The translations under genes were made by a program, and so were the position numbers. This document shows, in pieces, positions 30,865-34,465 of a stretch of 34,465 bases of DNA. The DNA comes from Gammaproteobacteria bacterium (lineage in GTDB: Bacteria; Pseudomonadota; Gammaproteobacteria; Chromatiales; Chromatiaceae). The notes beneath the pieces are model-generated. The model saw only the letters and a list, made by a program, of their open reading frames with translations. It did no database searches and had not been told where the DNA came from. Numbering within the stretch: the first letter of the stretch is position 1; the number at the start of each line of letters is the position of its first letter. The stretch is taken from NCBI GenBank assembly GCA_024227135.1, contig JAAELC010000432.1, positions 1 through 34,465 on the forward strand. Direction: 5' to 3'.

Positions 30865-31305
30865 TTAATTAGATATACCTTGTATCCCTTTGTTTGCCAA
30901 AGCATCTGCCCGCTCATTCTCGGGATGCCCACTATGACCTTTAACCCAGGCCCAGGTCACATCGTTTGCAGCAACCAATGTGTCAAGGCGCTGCCAGAGA
31001 TCGGTGTTCTTCACCGGTTTTCTAGCCGACGTCTTCCAGCCATTGCGCTTCCAGTTGTTGATCCACTCGTTGATCCCCTTTTTTACGTACTGGGAGTCGG
31101 TTGTCACCTGAACCGGCACCCGCCGGGTAAGCGCTTCCAGTGCCCGGATGACGGCAAGCAGTTCCATGCGGTTGTTAGTGGTCACCGGCTCACCGCCACA
31201 CAGCTCTTTCTCCGTACCGTTGAATTGCAGTAGTGCCCCCCAGCCACCAGGGCCGGGATTCCCCTTGCAGGCACCGTCAGTGAATATCTTGACCCGATCA
31301 ACCAT
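30865..31305 (-). CDS. rnhA: Ribonuclease HI
   Basis: The 146-residue enzyme cuts RNA in RNA-DNA hybrids. The catalytic residues D10, E48, D70, H124 and D134 fall at the same numbers as in Escherichia coli RNase HI ([37 protein letters not shown]). I use the ATG at 31305, with GAGGA six bases upstream; it overlaps the methyltransferase stop by 8 bases. The frame is open eight codons further. Confidence 0.97.
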   Translation of the reverse strand: MVDRVKIFTDGACKGNPGPGGWGALLQFNGTEKELCGGEPVTTNNRMELLAVIRALEALTRRVPVQVTTDSQYVKKGINEWINNWKRNGWKTSARKPVKNTDLWQRLDTLVAANDVTWAWVKGHSGHPENERADALANKGIQGISN

Positions 31306-32074
31306 GTCCATTCCTCGCTGTCGGTTCAATGGCCCGACCGCCCAGTAGATTTGCCGGAAGTTGCCATGCTGGTCTCAGTGGAGTCAACGTCGGCACTCGT
31401 TTAACTGCCACAAGCAGGTAGACCCCGGACATGATGGGCCACCATCGAGACCCGAACTTTTCCATCAGACTCAGTCGGTTCATCAGCAGATTCTGTCGAA
31501 GCGGTGGACGAAACATGAGCGGCTGCGTGGATTCCACTTCAAACCCGAGTAGCGACAACCAGTCGTGCAGACGGCCCGGAGAGAGGAAGTTACCACACCA
31601 GGGGACCCGGTGGCTCCGCCTTCTGAATGACCGCCACCCGCCCCAGAGGCTCCAGGGATTGAAACCCGCTATGATCAGGCGGCCTTCCGGGATCAACACC
31701 CTGTCGGACTCCCTCAACACCTGATGGGGATCGGATGAAAAATCCAACGTATGTTGAAGCAGCAATACATCGATACTGTCGGTGGTGATTGGTAATTTCG
31801 AGGGCACTGCGCGCACCCATCTCGACGCTGATTCATCTGGAGCACCGGGAGTCACCATCACATGATACTTCACCGAACTGCAATGAACTGCACCGATATC
31901 CATTCCCGGAAAACCAACCTGCACCAGATAGTGCCCGAATACATGGGACAGCACCGATTCCAATGCACCGCTCTCCTGTTTCAGTAGTACTGATCCCGGG
32001 GGAGTATCAAACCACTGCCTGAGGCTCGCATCCAGAGCGAAGCTCGAGTCGTTAGGTTCGCCTTTCTCCACCAT
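31298..32074 (-). CDS. Class I methyltransferase-like protein, degenerate SAM site
   Basis: The 258-residue protein has the fold marks of the methyltransferase gene commonly found beside rnhA and gloB: a [19 protein letters not shown] segment and a [21 protein letters not shown] segment. The usual glycine-rich motif I is absent ([11 protein letters not shown] in its place), so SAM binding is uncertain. The start is unclear: GTG 32077, ATG 32074 and GTG 32071 follow one AGGAG closely. Its C-terminal end is coupled to rnhA. Confidence 0.82.
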   Translation of the reverse strand: MVEKGEPNDSSFALDASLRQWFDTPPGSVLLKQESGALESVLSHVFGHYLVQVGFPGMDIGAVHCSSVKYHVMVTPGAPDESASRWVRAVPSKLPITTDSIDVLLLQHTLDFSSDPHQVLRESDRVLIPEGRLIIAGFNPWSLWGGWRSFRRRSHRVPWCGNFLSPGRLHDWLSLLGFEVESTQPLMFRPPLRQNLLMNRLSLMEKFGSRWWPIMSGVYLLVAVKRVPTLTPLRPAWQLPANLLGGRAIEPTARNGHG

Positions 32075-32089
32075 CACTCCTGAAAACTC

Positions 32090-32117
32090 TTCCGGGTGCT
32101 AATACTAACACCCGGAA
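32090..32117. other. Nine-pair inverted repeat upstream of the methyltransferase gene
   Basis: TTCCGGGTG pairs with CACCCGGAA over a ten-base AT-rich spacer (CTAATACTAA). It lies 16 bases before the start of the methyltransferase gene and upstream of divergent mltD. It may be an operator or leader stem. Confidence 0.5.
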
Positions 32118-32266
32118 TGCCGGAGTAAAAAGGACTCGAAAAGTCAAATTACCCTCGTCTTTTCTGGCAAATGAGCTGTACTTTGCGTATATTTCACCGA
32201 GAGTTCGAGAACCTGCAAATAAACCTGTCGTCGACGGTCTACGTTGAGTGACGGTTGGGAGCCGCT

Positions 32267-33883
32267 ATGCCTGTCAACAGACTGCCTTCACTGATATTTT
32301 TAGTCGCTCTGAGCAGCCTGTACGGCTGTGTGGCGAGCTTACCTGAAAAGCAGAAACTGCAGGGAACGGAGACTCAAACACCCGCTGGCTCGGATTCCGT
32401 GCCGGCGACTGGACCTGATTCCCAACGTAACCCTTCCAAGCTCGCCAGCGATACCCAATCCCTGGAAACAGCGGCTGCTGTGGTTGATGTGTGGCAGCGT
32501 ATGCGTCTCGGATTCCGGCTGTCTATTCCGGAAAATCGCCGAGTGGATCGTGAACTCCACTGGTACGGTTCCCACGCCAGACACCTGAACAGAGTTCAGA
32601 CACGGGCACGCCCCTATCTGTTCTTCATTGTGAATGAAGTGGAAAAGCGGGGGCTCCCCGGCGAACTGGCCCTCTTACCGATGGTAGAGAGCGCCTTCCG
32701 ACCTACAGCCTACTCCCCAAGCAGGGCTGCTGGCATATGGCAGTTTATGCCATCGACCGGCAGGATGTACGGTTTAAAGCAGACTTGGTGGTACGATGGG
32801 CGAAGGGACGTGGTTGCCTCTACCCATGCGGCACTCGACTATCTGGAATTCCTGGCAGGTCGGTTCGACGGTGATTGGGAATTGGCACTGGCAGCCTACA
32901 ACGCCGGTGCTGCAAACGTAAGACGGGCGATAAAGAAAAACCGGAAACTCGGCAAGCCGACAGACTACTGGTCCCTGGATTTACCCAGGGAGACCAGAAC
33001 CTACGTTCCGAGATTGCTTGCCACCGCAAAAATGATAGCCAATCCGGAAGCTTACGGTATTCATTTGGACCCCATCCCCAACAAAGCCTATTTCAATTTG
33101 GTCAAGATAGACACGCAGACCGACCTGAATCTGGTAGCCGGGATGGCCGAACTGCCCTTCGATGAACTGCGCAGGCTGAATCCTGGTTTTCACCGCTGGG
33201 CCACCGACCCCGAAGGGCCACACCATCTGTACCTGCCAGTGGAAAATATCCCGACTTTTGTCGAAAAGTGGTCTGAGATACCCCCAGAGAAACGCCTCCC
33301 CTGGATACGATATCGGGTCAAATCAGGAGACAACCTGGGAAGCATCGCCCAACGTTTCAACATCTCTGTCAGACATTTGAAACAGTCTAACAGCTTGAGA
33401 ACCAATCGGATCCGGGCGGGAAGCCATTTATTGATCCCCAATGCGGGAGGAACTTCAACTCGTTATGCCAGCGCGAGTAAACCGGACGCTACCCGAGGCC
33501 CCACAAGTCAAAACCAGAGCCAGGGAATCCAGCACACCGTTCGCAGCGGTGACAATCTCTGGACCCTTGCACGCAGTTACCGGGTCAGTCACAAAGCACT
33601 GGCCAACTGGAACGGTATTTCCACAAAAGACACACTGCATCCCGGCCAGATCCTGGTCATACCGGCCAAACCTTTAAAAACAGGAAACTCCGGAGCCGGC
33701 GAAAGCGGTACCCGGGTGGCTCGCTACTACGAAGTACGCAAGGGGGATTCTCTGGCCCGAATTGCTGATCGCTTCGATGTCAGTGTGAGGGACCTCAGGA
33801 AATGGAACATGCTGAGCGGAAAATACATTCAACCCGGGCAGAAGATACGGCTCAATCTGGATGTGGCCGGGCGGGCGCTTTGA
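32267..33883 (+). CDS. mltD: Membrane-bound lytic transglycosylase D with three LysM domains
   Basis: The 538-residue lipoprotein has a signal peptide ending LYGC (Cys21), a transglycosylase SLT domain with catalytic E141 in LLPMVESAFRP and the SRAAGIWQFMPSTGRMYGL motif, and three LysM repeats at about 349-391, 423-466 and 487-530 (each starting with V-x-x-GD-x-L). It cuts murein glycan to 1,6-anhydro-MurNAc ends. I use the ATG at 32267 with GGGAG five bases upstream. It is next to rnhA and dnaQ as in many gammaproteobacteria, without gloB. Confidence 0.95.
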   Translation: MPVNRLPSLIFLVALSSLYGCVASLPEKQKLQGTETQTPAGSDSVPATGPDSQRNPSKLASDTQSLETAAAVVDVWQRMRLGFRLSIPENRRVDRELHWYGSHARHLNRVQTRARPYLFFIVNEVEKRGLPGELALLPMVESAFRPTAYSPSRAAGIWQFMPSTGRMYGLKQTWWYDGRRDVVASTHAALDYLEFLAGRFDGDWELALAAYNAGAANVRRAIKKNRKLGKPTDYWSLDLPRETRTYVPRLLATAKMIANPEAYGIHLDPIPNKAYFNLVKIDTQTDLNLVAGMAELPFDELRRLNPGFHRWATDPEGPHHLYLPVENIPTFVEKWSEIPPEKRLPWIRYRVKSGDNLGSIAQRFNISVRHLKQSNSLRTNRIRAGSHLLIPNAGGTSTRYASASKPDATRGPTSQNQSQGIQHTVRSGDNLWTLARSYRVSHKALANWNGISTKDTLHPGQILVIPAKPLKTGNSGAGESGTRVARYYEVRKGDSLARIADRFDVSVRDLRKWNMLSGKYIQPGQKIRLNLDVAGRAL

Positions 33884-34042
33884 GGGTTGGGGTGAACATT
33901 GCCTTCCGGCAATCCTATTCCTGTTTTTAAACCCCCATCCCGGTTCCCTTACCCTGCCACGGAAATGCAGAAAAACCGGGGACATGCTGTAACCCCCACT
34001 CCCTTGTTCCAACCTGCTCTATCCCCTTGGTACAGGGACTGG
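33884..34042. other. Short gap after mltD
   Basis: No gene and no strong terminator are seen. The plus-strand frame at 33899-34216 is antisense to the HD-domain pseudogene and is rejected. Confidence 0.4.
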
Positions 34043-34465
34043 TCAGCAATCCCAGTTTACAATAACTTTTGTTTTATCACTCTTTATCTTGCCTTCGAAG
34101 TTACGGAGTCGCTCGATAAAACCCTGGGTTACTTCGTAACCCCGAGGAGCCAGGACCACGTCGTTATCGAGAGAAACATTGTTCACCAGCACCATACCCA
34201 CCTTCAAAGATCGTAATCTAACCTCTTTGATCAGCTTTTTTTCTTTCTGGCCCCTCTGAGGCGGGCGAACACCGCCAGTATCTCCTGGTCATAGCAGCCT
34301 TCCATAGACCGCATAGTCTCGAACGCGCATTTCTCAGATTTTCCCGAGCTGACCAAACGATCAAACTTCACTGCGATACTCAAAATTCGGCTTCGATAGA
34401 ACAAAAGGGGGTGGTCAACTAACGCCTCCAATCACTACATATTGGGTTGTAGCCAATCACATCAG
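34043..34465 (-). pseudogene. C-terminal remnant of an HD-domain phosphohydrolase/response regulator, frameshifted
   Basis: Read on the minus strand, three pieces in different frames make one C-terminus: QYVVIGGVS at the right edge, then DHPLLFYRSRILSIAVKFDRL and YDQEILAVFARL, then LKVGMVLVNNVSLDND and QGFIERLRNF, ending NWDC at 34043. This order is what I recall at the end of HD-GYP-like phosphohydrolases of the type ending GMVLAEDV...LLERLRNF. One frame change lies at the AGTTGACC near 34416 and one at an A7 run (34236-34242). Each piece ends in a stop if read alone. The upstream part is beyond the window. Confidence 0.65.

Noticed and set aside
34236-34242. Programmed -1 frameshift at the A7 run in the HD-domain remnant
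   Set aside because: A second frame change near 34416 without a slippery run makes decay the simpler reading.

Overview
The window is one chromosomal segment of a gammaproteobacterium with moderately high GC. It carries a cbb3-type cytochrome oxidase, an FNR regulator with matching boxes, and the conserved gammaproteobacterial order rpoS-nlpD-pcm-surE ... truD-ispF-ispD-ftsB-eno-kdsA-pyrG. The gene set suits a free-living or facultatively symbiotic microaerobic lineage, such as the sulfur-oxidising Chromatiales/Sedimenticola type; that placement is an impression, not a proof. No tRNA, rRNA, CRISPR array, transposase or phage gene was seen.

Layout. (1) 274-8770, all on the minus strand: the terminal oxidase operon ccoNOQP, then a 42-codon membrane microprotein and a strong terminator, then a second unit ccoG-ccoH-ccoI for oxidase maturation and copper supply. 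ccoS is not visible. An FNR box and a sigma70-like promoter precede ccoN. (2) 9011-9481: a hairpin-rich gap downstream of rpoS. (3) 9482-13143, minus: rpoS, nlpD, pcm, surE. (4) 13144-21734, plus strand: a block placed between surE and truD, which are usually adjacent. It holds a structured leader or small RNA with a terminator, an Smr-domain gene, an FHA-GAF-SpoIIE phosphatase gene, creB, creC, then a VIT/von Willebrand protein with a PEP-CTERM-type C-terminus, an exosortase and a small EpsI-like exported protein. A perfect CreB-type direct repeat (TTCAC-N6-TTCAC) plus a third near-copy lies between creC and the VIT gene. (5) 21691-28433, minus: truD, ispF, ispD, ftsB, eno, kdsA, pyrG. (6) 28872-29716, plus: two perfect FNR boxes and fnr. 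(7) 29874-32074, minus: dnaQ, rnhA and a degenerate methyltransferase; then mltD on plus. (8) 34043 to the right edge, minus: a decayed HD-domain phosphohydrolase gene with two frameshifts.

How it works together. FNR probably controls itself and the high-affinity oxidase, tying respiration to oxygen. The most unusual part is the 16-21.7 kb module. A CreBC two-component system, possibly fed by a phosphatase encoded just upstream, appears to control a single-target exosortase system that places one VIT/VWA adhesion-like protein in or on the envelope. This mirrors the known proteobacterial dedicated sortase system (VIT/VWA target, sortase, own two-component system), but with an exosortase in place of the sortase and a CreB-type operator visible in the DNA.
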